This document shows positions 1 to 7,437 of a stretch of DNA of 64,000 bases, in pieces. This stretch comes from TMP-86 sp046347195 (lineage in GTDB: Bacteria > Pseudomonadota > Gammaproteobacteria > Steroidobacterales > Steroidobacteraceae). The translations under genes and the position numbers were made by a program. The stretch spans positions 16,531 to 80,530 of the forward strand of contig JAXMGQ010000020.1 in the NCBI GenBank assembly GCA_046347195.1. The letters are read 5' to 3'. A model generated the notes under the pieces. The model did not search any database, was not told where the DNA came from, and worked only from the letters and a program-made list of their open reading frames with translations. Each line of letters opens with the position of its first letter. The stretch's first letter is position 1.

Positions 1-1
1 T

Positions 2-523
2 CCCGGCGGCGTTCTCGAGGCCGCCGTCGCCGTGTCGGACGAGTTCCTCGACAAGGGCATCATCGTCACCGCCCGCGGCCGCACGGAGGAGTCGCGCTTC
101 GAGATGGACGCCACGCCCGGCGATGACCTGAAGGGCGCCCCCATCGTCGTGCTGGTGAATGCAGGTTCGGCCTCCGCCGCCGAGATCGTCGCCGCGGCGC
201 TGCACGACAACCACCGCGCCACGCTGGTCGGCCGGCGCACCTTCGGCAAGGGTTCGGTGCAGACCATCATCCCGCTCTCCGACAGCCGCGCGCTGAAGCT
301 GACCACCTCCCGCTATTTCACGCCTTCGGGCGCCTCGATCAACCACAAGGGCATCGAGCCCGACGTGCTGATCGAGCGCGACGCGGGCCCTGCACCGGGG
401 ACGGACGGCGAGGACGATGCTGCCATCGGCAAGGATGCGGAAGTTCGGCGCGCGCTGCAGGAGCTGCATCGCCTCGGCACACAGGCCGCCCATGGCCCGC
501 AACTGACCGCCCGGCTGCACTGA
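2..523 (+). CDS. C-terminal part of S41 (CtpA-type) carboxy-terminal processing protease, 5' end outside window
   Basis: This is the end of a periplasmic tail-specific serine protease. The frame is open from base 2, so the PDZ domain and start lie upstream of the window. The S41 catalytic core is visible: NAGSASAAEI carries the nucleophilic Ser and TFGKGSVQTI carries the Lys/Gln of the Ser-Lys dyad. The family signature RYFTPSGASINHKGIEPD follows. After the core there is a charged tail of about 45 residues that is typical of CtpA homologues. The next gene starts 4 bases after the stop, so the two are probably co-transcribed. The family assignment is firm; the substrate cannot be told. Confidence 0.9.
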   Translation, partial: PGGVLEAAVAVSDEFLDKGIIVTARGRTEESRFEMDATPGDDLKGAPIVVLVNAGSASAAEIVAAALHDNHRATLVGRRTFGKGSVQTIIPLSDSRALKLTTSRYFTPSGASINHKGIEPDVLIERDAGPAPGTDGEDDAAIGKDAEVRRALQELHRLGTQAAHGPQLTARLH

Positions 524-527
524 CGCG

Positions 528-1577
528 ATGTCGATCTTCACCAAGGAACAACCGACGGGAGGAACGCCGCTCAACCTGCGGCGCTTCATCCGCAGCACCA
601 CGGCGGTGGAGACGCTGTGCCTGTTGCTGGTGGCGCTGGTGCTCATCTGGTCCAAGGCGCCTTCCGAGCAGGCCTGGCCGGTGGCCGGCATGATGGCCGG
701 CTTCACGGCGATGATCGTGCTGTTCCGGGCGCGGCGCTTCTTCCCTCAGCAGACCAGCGTGAAGCTCGCCATCGAGTCCTGGACCATGATGGTGTTCATC
801 ACCGGCGTGCTCTGGTTCACGGGCAAGAACGACAGCCCGCTGCTGAACCTCTACCTGCTGCCCATCGTCCTTTCGGCGCTCACCCTGGGCCGGGCGCTGA
901 CGCTGCTGCAGGTGGCCGCGATCTGCTGCTGCCACATGATCATGGCGATGGCCGCACCGGACACCGACGTGCTATCGCTGCGCTACGCCGCGCAGGCGGT
1001 CGGTGCGCTCACTCCGTACTTCCTCGTCGCCTATCTCACCACCACCCTGTCGGCCGATGTCACCGAGGCGCGCGAGCACCTGGAGACCCTCGCGCAGGCC
1101 GACGAGCTGACGGGCTGTCTCAACCTGCGCGCGTTCACCGAGGTCCTGCAGCAGCAGCACGCGCTGCTCGACTCGCAGAAGTCCGGCTACACGCTGCTCA
1201 GCATCGACATCGACCGACTCAAGGCCATCAACGAGTCCTACGGCTTCGAATCCGGCAATGCCGCCATCCGGCTGGTGGCGCAGTGCATCGACCGTTGCGT
1301 GCGCGGCACCGACTCGAGCGCACGCCTTTCGGCGGGCGAATTCGTGGTGCTGCTGCCGGCCAGCGATGCCGAGGCCGCCGACGCCGTGCAGAAGCGCATC
1401 CGCAACACCGTCTACAGCACCACGCTGGATGTGCGCAGCCGCATGATCCGCTGCACCGTCAGCATCGGCATGGCGAGCTTTCCGAAGGACGGGCGCGATG
1501 CGCGCGAGCTCATGAACCTGGCCGACCGGCGGATGCGCCGGGACAAGGAACTGCGGCGGCCGCCGTCCCCTGCTTGA
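528..1577 (+). CDS. Membrane-anchored GGDEF-family protein with degenerate active site (possible c-di-GMP receptor)
   Basis: The 349-residue protein has about six membrane helices in residues 25-190, then a GGDEF domain that opens with the usual DELTGCLNLRAF. The signature loop, normally GG(D/E)EF, reads SAGEF at residues 268-272, so the glycine pair and the acidic metal-binding residue are lost. The upstream segment reads SIDIDRLKAINESYGF, and Asn replaces Asp in the following GD position. In contrast, an RxxD inhibitory site (RGTD, residues 259-262) is kept at the canonical five-residue spacing. By family knowledge such proteins are usually catalytically dead but may still bind c-di-GMP. 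The start lies 4 bases after the protease stop. Confidence 0.85.
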   Translation: MSIFTKEQPTGGTPLNLRRFIRSTTAVETLCLLLVALVLIWSKAPSEQAWPVAGMMAGFTAMIVLFRARRFFPQQTSVKLAIESWTMMVFITGVLWFTGKNDSPLLNLYLLPIVLSALTLGRALTLLQVAAICCCHMIMAMAAPDTDVLSLRYAAQAVGALTPYFLVAYLTTTLSADVTEAREHLETLAQADELTGCLNLRAFTEVLQQQHALLDSQKSGYTLLSIDIDRLKAINESYGFESGNAAIRLVAQCIDRCVRGTDSSARLSAGEFVVLLPASDAEAADAVQKRIRNTVYSTTLDVRSRMIRCTVSIGMASFPKDGRDARELMNLADRRMRRDKELRRPPSPA

Positions 1578-1589
1578 GCCGACGGCGCT

Positions 1590-1976
1590 TCAGTGCAGGG
1601 CGTGCCAGAGGGCCATCGCCGACCCGCCCACCAGCAGCACGAGCGTCGCGACCATGCCGATGCCGAAGCCCGGGCCGCGACTGGCCGGGTCGCGGACGTA
1701 GGCGTACCCGTAGATCTGCCGTCCCACCAGGTACACCGCCCCGAGGATGGCGGCCCACAGGGTGCTCACATGGCCGCTGAACAGGTAGATGCCGGGGTAG
1801 AACAGCAGCAGGCTCTCCAGGGTGTTCATCTGCACCCGGAAATGCCGCTCGAAAGTCTCGTTGCCGGTGGTGGCCGGGGCCTTGATCCCGTACCGCTCCC
1901 GGGCCCGGCCCGCCAGCGCCCCGAAGTAAAGGAATTGCAAAGCTGCCAGACCGATCACAATGTCCACGTAGAGCAT
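1590..1976 (-). CDS. MAPEG family membrane protein
   Basis: This 128-residue protein has four predicted membrane helices. It carries the conserved MAPEG segment ERHFRVQMNTLESLL, with Arg and Asn residues typical of glutathione-dependent membrane enzymes, followed by a YLVGRQIYGYAY helix. The family includes microsomal glutathione transferases and leukotriene synthases, and bacterial members are mostly uncharacterised. It converges on the GGDEF gene with a 12-base gap and is probably monocistronic. The specific reaction is unknown. Confidence 0.85.
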   Translation of the reverse strand: MLYVDIVIGLAALQFLYFGALAGRARERYGIKAPATTGNETFERHFRVQMNTLESLLLFYPGIYLFSGHVSTLWAAILGAVYLVGRQIYGYAYVRDPASRGPGFGIGMVATLVLLVGGSAMALWHALH

Positions 1977-2091
1977 GCCGGGAAGTCCTCGCCAGGGGCC
2001 ATTTTGGGAATTGGCTGGGCCGATTCGATGCTAACACCGCGACGCCCTTCACGCCGCCGCTTGCCATAATCGGCACAATATCGCACCCATC

Positions 2092-2601
2092 ATGAGCGCA
2101 AGACGCAAGGAAGACCGCTCCGGAACCCGTGGCTATGCCCACCTCGTCGAGGTGAGCGTGCCGGTGGACCGGGTATGGCGCGCCCTGACCCAGCCCTCGA
2201 TGATCCGCATCTGGCAAAACACCGAGGCCCAGGTCGATGCCCGGCGGGGCGGGCTGTACCGGACCGGCGTGCCGGGGACGAACCTGCGCGAGGCGCACAT
2301 CGACGTGTTCGATCCGAACCGGCGCCTGCGGCTGATCTACATGAACACGCGCGACTTCCCGCGCTGCGACAGCGCCATCGTCGATGATTTCCTGCTCGAT
2401 GCGAAGCCCGGCAAGACCGCGCTTCGCCTGCTCGGCTCCGGCATTCCGGAGGCCCCGGATTGGGACCGGTCGTACGTGAAGATCCGCATGGGCTGGGAGC
2501 GCCTGCTGGCGCGCATGCGCGTGATGCTCGAGAACCCGCCCAAGCCCAAGGTGGCGACTCCGGTCCGCAAGGAACCCCCGCTCCCCGGACTCGATTACTG
2601 A
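2092..2601 (+). CDS. SRPBCC/START-like (AHSA1-type) domain protein
   Basis: This soluble 169-residue protein shows the SRPBCC layout: an N-terminal strand HLVEVSVPVDRVWRALTQP, a helix, and antiparallel strands. Its C-terminal helix runs SYVKIRMGWERLLARMRVML. Such folds bind hydrophobic ligands or act as Hsp90-activator-like domains; nothing in the sequence shows the ligand. The last 25 residues are proline- and lysine-rich. It is divergent from the MAPEG gene, with about 115 bases between them. Fold assignment is moderate and function unknown. Confidence 0.7.
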   Translation: MSARRKEDRSGTRGYAHLVEVSVPVDRVWRALTQPSMIRIWQNTEAQVDARRGGLYRTGVPGTNLREAHIDVFDPNRRLRLIYMNTRDFPRCDSAIVDDFLLDAKPGKTALRLLGSGIPEAPDWDRSYVKIRMGWERLLARMRVMLENPPKPKVATPVRKEPPLPGLDY

Positions 2602-2667
2602 CCCTCGCACCGCCGGCGCGCGGTTCGTGCCACAATGCTGCGCGAGTCCCGACACGAGGTTCGCCAG

Positions 2668-3042
2668 ATGCTCGGATACCTGATTCGCGCCGCCATCGTC
2701 GCCTTGGGCCTGTGGCTCGCCACCGCCTGGGTGCCCGGCCTTGGCATCGACTCACCGCAGACGCTGATCCTCGCCGGCGTGCTGCTGGGTCTCGTCAACG
2801 CCATTGTCCGGCCCATCGCCATCCTGCTCACGCTGCCGATGACGCTGCTCTCGCTCGGCCTGTTCCTGCTGGTCATCAATGCCGCGATGCTCGCGCTCGT
2901 GGCCTGGATGCTGCCCGGCATGACGCTGACCGGATTCGGCGCGGCGTTCTGGAGCGCGCTGATCGTGAGCGTGGTGAGCATGATCGGCTCCTGGTTCATT
3001 GGCCCGCGCGGCCGCTTCGAGATCATCGTCAAGCGCAAATGA
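2668..3042 (+). CDS. Phage holin family IV / YvlD-like small membrane protein
   Basis: The 124-residue protein has four hydrophobic helices with the family's conserved LVNAIVRPIAILLTLPM segment near residues 40-60. It ends in a short basic tail. Despite the family name, chromosomal members are uncharacterised membrane proteins and not evidence of a prophage. I chose the ATG at 2668, which gives the conserved MLGYLIRA start and has a CGAGG-like ribosome site upstream. The ATG at 2635 would add 11 polar residues before the first helix. Confidence 0.8.
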   Translation: MLGYLIRAAIVALGLWLATAWVPGLGIDSPQTLILAGVLLGLVNAIVRPIAILLTLPMTLLSLGLFLLVINAAMLALVAWMLPGMTLTGFGAAFWSALIVSVVSMIGSWFIGPRGRFEIIVKRK

Positions 3043-3055
3043 CGCGCGCCGCGCC

Positions 3056-4579
3056 GTGAGCGACACTCCCTCGCCGCGGCGGCGCGCACGCAGTGTGCGC
3101 ATTCCGGGACCCACGTTCGCGCCGATCCCGCGGCTCGCCAACCCCTTCCCGCCGCTCGAGGTGCTGGACGCCGGACAGGTGGAGCGCATCCTCAGCGCCG
3201 CGTACCGGGTGCTCGAGGAATCCGGCCTCGAGATCAGGAGCGCCGGCGCGCGCGCCGAGTTCCGCCGCGGCGGCGCGCAGGTCGAGGAGGACACGCAGAC
3301 GGTGCGCCTGGCGCGCGCGCTCGTGGAGTCGTACCTGGCCAAGGCGCCGGAACGCTTCGTGCTGCACGCGCGCAACCCGGCCTTCGACCTGCACGTCGGC
3401 GGCAACATCGTGAATTTCGGGCCGGTGAATGGCGCGCCCAACATCTCCGATCTCGAGGGCGGGCGGCGCTACGGCGACATCGCCGCCTTCCGCCGCATCC
3501 TCGATCTCACCCAGGCACTCGGCGTGCTGCACTGGCAGGGCGGCATGGTGGTCGAACCGGTGGACGTGCCCGTGCCGGTGCGGCACCTGGCCGCCTACCA
3601 GGCGCACATCGAATGCTCGGACCGCCCCTGGGCGGCGCGCGGCGTGGGCGGTGTTCAGGCGCACGATGCCATCGCGATGTCGGCCATTGAACATGGCGTG
3701 AGCGTGGAGTCCCTCGCGCAGCGGCCCACGCTGATGACCATCACCAACGTGAACTCGCCGCGGCGGGTGGACGAAGAGATCCTCGACAACATCATGGTGA
3801 TGGCCAGCCATGGGCAGTGCGTGGTGATCACCCCGTTCACGCTGATGGGCGCGATGGCGCCCATTACGCTCGCCGGCGCGCTGGTGCAGCAGACGGCCGA
3901 GCAGCTCGCCATCGTGACCCTGTGCCAGATGCTGAAAGCCGGCGCACCCTGCGTGCTCGGCGGCTTCACCTCGAATGTGGACATGCGCACGGGTTCACCG
4001 GCCTTCGGCACGCCCGAGTACGTGCACGCGGTGATCGCCGGTGCGCAGATCGGCCGGCGGCTGAAGCTGCCCGTGCGAACCAGCGCGGTGAACGCCTCGC
4101 CCTGCGTGGATGCGCAGGCCACCTGGGAAACGGCTTTCTCGCTGCAGGCCGCCATCCTCAGCCACAGCCACCTGATCAACCACGCCACCGGCTGGCTGGA
4201 AGGTGGCCTTGCCGCTTCGCTCGAGAAGATCGTGGTGGATGCGGAGCTGCTGCGCAACTGGGCCGCCATCCTCACGCCGGTGGAGTTCAGTGACGATGAT
4301 CTGGCGGTGGAGGCCATCGGCGGCGTCGCGGCCGGAGGGCATTTCTTCGGCACGCCGCACACCCTCGCGCGCTATCAGACAGCGTTCTACCGGCCGCTGC
4401 TGGCCGACTGGTCGAACTTCGAGACCTGGACCGAACACGGCTCGCTCGATGCAACCCGGCGGGCCGCCGCGTTGTGGAAGAAGCTGCTGGCCGAACACAC
4501 ACCGCCGCCGCTGGACCCGGCGGTGCGCGAGGCCGTGAACGATTACATCGCGCGCCGCACGCGGGAGCTGGGCGCCTGA
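3056..4579 (+). CDS. Trimethylamine methyltransferase (MttB) family protein, non-pyrrolysine type
   Basis: The product (507 residues from the GTG at 3056) belongs to the MttB/COG5598 family, which transfers a methyl group from a methylated amine to a corrinoid protein. Family segments include NFGPVNGAPNISDLEGG, the core around residues 335-360 and SHSHLINHATGWLEGGL. The frame has no internal TAG, so it lacks the pyrrolysine of true TMA methyltransferases and resembles MtgB-type glycine-betaine or other quaternary-amine enzymes. No corrinoid protein (MtbC/MtgC) or RamA-like activase is encoded in the window. A PhnD-like gene follows 14 bases downstream, and betaine transport and sarcosine oxidation genes lie within 15 kb. 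The substrate is inferred from context. Confidence 0.85.
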   Translation: MSDTPSPRRRARSVRIPGPTFAPIPRLANPFPPLEVLDAGQVERILSAAYRVLEESGLEIRSAGARAEFRRGGAQVEEDTQTVRLARALVESYLAKAPERFVLHARNPAFDLHVGGNIVNFGPVNGAPNISDLEGGRRYGDIAAFRRILDLTQALGVLHWQGGMVVEPVDVPVPVRHLAAYQAHIECSDRPWAARGVGGVQAHDAIAMSAIEHGVSVESLAQRPTLMTITNVNSPRRVDEEILDNIMVMASHGQCVVITPFTLMGAMAPITLAGALVQQTAEQLAIVTLCQMLKAGAPCVLGGFTSNVDMRTGSPAFGTPEYVHAVIAGAQIGRRLKLPVRTSAVNASPCVDAQATWETAFSLQAAILSHSHLINHATGWLEGGLAASLEKIVVDAELLRNWAAILTPVEFSDDDLAVEAIGGVAAGGHFFGTPHTLARYQTAFYRPLLADWSNFETWTEHGSLDATRRAAALWKKLLAEHTPPPLDPAVREAVNDYIARRTRELGA

Positions 4580-4593
4580 GCAGGCGCGGCAGC

Positions 4594-5409
4594 ATGAACC
4601 CGCGCATCGCGAACGCGCGCATGTACGCGGTGACGCCGGCCGTCGAGGCGCTGTGGCAACAACTGCTGGCGCAGGTGGCGCAAGAGGCGGGCGTCGCGCT
4701 CCAGTATGTCCCCTATCCCGCGCCGCAACCGCTCGAGACACTGTGGGCGCGGCCCGACCTCGGCGCGGTGTTCATGTGCGGCTTTCCCATCGCGCTGGGA
4801 CTTGCGCCGGTGCAGCCCATCGCCGCACCCGTGCCGCGCATGGCCTGGGCCGGCGGCCGACCCGTCTACCGGAGCGATCTCATCGTGCGCGAGGGTGCGC
4901 CGTTCCGCTCTCTCGCCGACACCTTCGGCCATCGCGCCGGCTGGACGGTGTCGCACTCGCACTCGGGCTTCAACGCCTTCCGGCATCACCTGCTGGCGCA
5001 TCGCACGCCGGCGCGCCCGGCGCTGTACGCCAGCATGGCGCGCGAGCTCATCACCGCGCGCCGGGTGCTGGACGAGGTGCGAGCGGGCACGATCGATGTG
5101 GGACCGCTGGATGCGTACTGGCACGCGTTGCTTGCGCGGCATGCGCCGGAGCTGGTGAGCGGCATCCGCGTGCTCGAATCCACCGCCTGCGCGCCGATGC
5201 CGGCGTTCGTCGCCGCGGCAGACATCCCGGCGGCGGATCTCGAACGGTTGCGTGCGGCCTTCCTCGCCGCCCGCGGCCGCCCGTGGTTCGCGCCGCTGGG
5301 CGAGGCATTGCTGATCGACGGGTTCGCTGCGGTCAGCGCGGCGGATTATGCCGTGCTGCTGGAGTGGGACCGGGAGGCTCGCGACGCGGGTTACGCGGAA
5401 CCGGCTTGA
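4594..5409 (+). CDS. PhnD-like substrate-binding-fold protein lacking a signal peptide
   Basis: The 271-residue protein has the fold of phosphonate/phosphate-type periplasmic binding proteins. It opens ARMYAVTPAVEALWQQLL and has a hinge region SLADTFGHRAGWTVSHSHSG. The later segment GTIDVGPLDAYWHALLARH is the classic PhnD-type ligand-site stretch. The N-terminus MNPRIANARMYAV has no export signal, so it is probably cytoplasmic or exported in an unusual way. It follows the MttB-like gene by 14 bases and is probably co-transcribed, suggesting a shared substrate. Its end overlaps the convergent desaturase gene by 19 bases. Confidence 0.75.
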   Translation: MNPRIANARMYAVTPAVEALWQQLLAQVAQEAGVALQYVPYPAPQPLETLWARPDLGAVFMCGFPIALGLAPVQPIAAPVPRMAWAGGRPVYRSDLIVREGAPFRSLADTFGHRAGWTVSHSHSGFNAFRHHLLAHRTPARPALYASMARELITARRVLDEVRAGTIDVGPLDAYWHALLARHAPELVSGIRVLESTACAPMPAFVAAADIPAADLERLRAAFLAARGRPWFAPLGEALLIDGFAAVSAADYAVLLEWDREARDAGYAEPA

Positions 5410-6359
5410 CCCGCGCCCGGTGCCCGTCCGGTGGGATGCACCAGCACATCATGCGGCCAGAACAGGTAGCGCCGCGCCAGGTCCGCATACCCCTGGTACA
5501 CCAGCCCGCCGTTCTCGGCGATGAGCCGCGTTCGCTCGCGCCGGTAGTGCTCGTTGTAGCGGTACCAGGGAATGCCAGGCGACTCGTGGTGCAGTGAGTG
5601 CAGGCTGTTGTACAGGAACAAGGGCGCGAGGATTCGCGAGCCCTCGACGATCGCGACCCGCTCGCGCACCGGTCCCACGGCGCGATGCTCGGCGAAGGAA
5701 CGGATCAGCAGGATGCCGTTGGCAGGGATCACCATGCACACGAGGTAGATCCACGGCGGCATGTGGCACACGAGCTTGATCCACAACACCACCGGCACAC
5801 ACCACAACAGGTGCTGGGCCCACACCGCGCGAAGGCCAGGCTCGTTTCGCCACACCGCCCTGGCCTCGGAAACGAGCCACAGCGCCGGTCGCCAGAACGA
5901 GCCGAGCAACACGCGGCCGGCCAGGGTCTGCTGCAGCCCGAGCATGCCGCGCGACAGCGGTCCCTTGGCCTTCCACTGCTCGGCCGTCCAGTAGTAAGAC
6001 TCCGGATCATCCAGCGGATCGGTGAGCCGGTCGTCGTGATGGTGCACGAGGTGCGTGACGCGGTAGCGATCGTAGGGCAGCCAGAGCGAGAGCGGCACGA
6101 CGCCGAACAGCCGGTTGAGCCAGGCCAGGCGCGTCGGGTGGCCGTGGAGGATCTCGTGCTGGAGCGAACTGTGCAGGATGATCAGCACAGCCGTGAGCGG
6201 CGCGATGACGGCCAGCGGCCAGCGACCGTAGGAAAACGTGAGGATCAGCCAGCCGCCATAGGCGAGGAGAATGAGCGCCAGCGTGGGCATCTCCACCGCG
6301 GAAACCGCCACGTCCCGGCTGCCGGGTAGGGTGGACGGCTGTTCGAGGGTGGCAGACAT
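5391..6359 (-). CDS. Fatty acid desaturase family membrane protein
   Basis: The 322-residue integral membrane protein has three histidine clusters of the di-iron desaturase/hydroxylase family: LQHEILHGHP, THLVHHHDD and SLHSLHHESPG, plus NEHYRRER near the C-terminus. Four to five membrane helices lie between them. It presumably introduces a double bond or hydroxyl group into an acyl chain using O2. The exact substrate is not visible. It is monocistronic and converges with the PhnD-like gene, with overlapping 3' ends. Confidence 0.85.
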   Translation of the reverse strand: MSATLEQPSTLPGSRDVAVSAVEMPTLALILLAYGGWLILTFSYGRWPLAVIAPLTAVLIILHSSLQHEILHGHPTRLAWLNRLFGVVPLSLWLPYDRYRVTHLVHHHDDRLTDPLDDPESYYWTAEQWKAKGPLSRGMLGLQQTLAGRVLLGSFWRPALWLVSEARAVWRNEPGLRAVWAQHLLWCVPVVLWIKLVCHMPPWIYLVCMVIPANGILLIRSFAEHRAVGPVRERVAIVEGSRILAPLFLYNSLHSLHHESPGIPWYRYNEHYRRERTRLIAENGGLVYQGYADLARRYLFWPHDVLVHPTGRAPGAGQAGSA

Positions 6360-6541
6360 GGCGAGCCTGTCGGAAGGTTCTGACGGGGATTGTAACCAAT
6401 GCCCGGAAAGACACCGTCAGTATTGTCGCGTAGGGCGGAGCGCATCACGGGTCAGGTGCGCTGCGGCAAATCCACCGCTCCAGCCACCGCAAGGAGTCCT
6501 ACGGCAGGACGCCCGTTTCCTCGCAATGGAATTGCAGCATT

Positions 6542-6559
6542 TTTCGCTTATGAGCGAAA
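6542..6559. promoter_or_regulatory. Inverted repeat, probable operator of the HigA-like regulator
   Basis: A perfect 7-base inverted repeat, TTTCGCT-TATG-AGCGAAA, is followed at once by a second arm GCTCA at 6562-6566, which pairs with TGAGC at 6551-6555. It lies about 50 bases before the ATG at 6610, in a locally AT-richer stretch. Similar short palindromes often precede genes of this antitoxin family, so autoregulation is likely. It also argues against the in-frame ATG at 6550, which lies inside the repeat. Confidence 0.55.
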
Positions 6560-6609
6560 CTGCTCATGCAGATCATTCACTACTTGACCGCTTGCAAGCG
6601 GAGACGGTA

Positions 6610-6930
6610 ATGGCGCGCCGAACGAAGTCTATGCCGTTCCGAAGTCACGAAGAGGCCACGATCGAAAGCCTGCGCTCCGATCCGGCATTCGCGGCGGCAT
6701 ACCTCAATGGCATCCTGGAAGACGGTGACGAGCAGGAACTGATGCTCGCGATGCGACGCATCGCTGATGCCATGGGCGGTGTCCAGACGCTCGCCAACAA
6801 AGCCAGGCTGAACGCGACGACGCTCTACCGCACGCTGTCGAGTAAGGGGAATCCGGAGCTGCGAAGCATGAATTCCATGCTGAAGGCCATGGGCTTGCGC
6901 CTTGCCGTGCATCCCCGCGTCAAGTCATGA
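6610..6930 (+). CDS. HigA-like / addiction-module antidote family DNA-binding protein (orphan)
   Basis: The 106-residue protein matches the COG3636-type antidote family. The N-terminal half reads DPAFAAAYLNGILEDGDEQE. A helix-turn-helix follows, GGVQTLANKARLNATTLYRT, and then the signature SSKGNPELRSMNSMLKAMGL. In complete modules a RelE/HigB-type toxin of about 100 residues lies immediately upstream; none is seen between 6360 and 6609. It may be a solitary regulator or a left-over antitoxin. The ATG at 6610 was chosen over 6550 because of the operator-like palindrome. Confidence 0.75.
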   Translation: MARRTKSMPFRSHEEATIESLRSDPAFAAAYLNGILEDGDEQELMLAMRRIADAMGGVQTLANKARLNATTLYRTLSSKGNPELRSMNSMLKAMGLRLAVHPRVKS

Positions 6931-6974
6931 ATCGACGCACCGGCATCGCAAACGACCACTCGCAGCGCAGGCAC
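6825..6974 (-). pseudogene. Truncated PIN-domain (DUF3368-like) toxin remnant
   Basis: A GTG at 6974, 19 bases after the stop of the UPF0175 antitoxin, opens a frame reading (M)PALRVVVCDAGASIHD. This matches the start of PIN toxins, where the first acidic catalytic residue sits in a VVxDAGPxIHL-type strand. After about 17 codons the similarity ends where the frame runs antisense through the 3' end of the convergent HigA-like gene, and it stops at 6825. UPF0175 antitoxins are normally followed by exactly this toxin type. The match is short, so this is inference from position plus motif. Confidence 0.5.
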
Positions 6975-6993
6975 ATCCCGTGCCCGCGCAGGA

Positions 6994-7320
6994 TCATGCG
7001 TCGAAGGCGGCGAGCTCATGCTCAAGTTCGCCGGCTCGGAGCCGGATGGTGGCGATTCCACGTCGGCCGAATTCGTCGATGGCTTCGCTGTACGACAGAC
7101 CGGCAATGCGGGCGGCACGTTGAAGACTGACGCGCTCCTGATCGTATAGCTGTGCGGCAACGTCGATCAGGACATCTCCTAAGGCCCGACCCTCGGCAAG
7201 CGGCAGGGTCATGACCAAAGGCTGTCCGCTGATCGTGATCACGGTTACCTGGCCGCGCCTGGCATCGTCAAGCAATGTTTGTGGTTCGCGCCGCAGTTCG
7301 TCGTCGGTAAGGGTGTGCAT
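6994..7320 (-). CDS. UPF0175-type antitoxin with Phd-like N-terminal segment
   Basis: This 108-residue protein has two parts. Residues 1-45 (LTDDELRREPQTLLDDA, then VTVITISGQPLVMTLPL) resemble the Phd/YefM N-terminus. Residues 55-100 carry the UPF0175 signature RVSLQRAARIAGLSYSEAID followed by EFGRRGIATI, a helix-turn-helix-like unit. UPF0175 genes are antitoxins of PIN-domain toxins. Here only a stub of the toxin remains downstream. The ATG at 7320 fits the Phd-like start better than an upstream in-frame start at 7368. Confidence 0.75.
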   Translation of the reverse strand: MHTLTDDELRREPQTLLDDARRGQVTVITISGQPLVMTLPLAEGRALGDVLIDVAAQLYDQERVSLQRAARIAGLSYSEAIDEFGRRGIATIRLRAGELEHELAAFDA

Positions 7321-7437
7321 ACCTTCAGAATCAGTCAAACAGTGCCTACCAGCCGTAACGAATGCCAACTTGGGGATGCGTCTGGCGCTCCCATCCGAGC
7401 CTTGCCCCAGTAGCGATCAAAAGCCCCCGAAAGGCGA

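Noticed and set aside
2668..3042. Prophage holin
   Set aside because: No lysin or other phage genes are nearby; the family is common as a chromosomal membrane protein.
3056..4579. Pyrrolysine-containing trimethylamine methyltransferase
   Set aside because: There is no in-frame TAG; the gene reads through as a normal protein, so it is the non-Pyl type.
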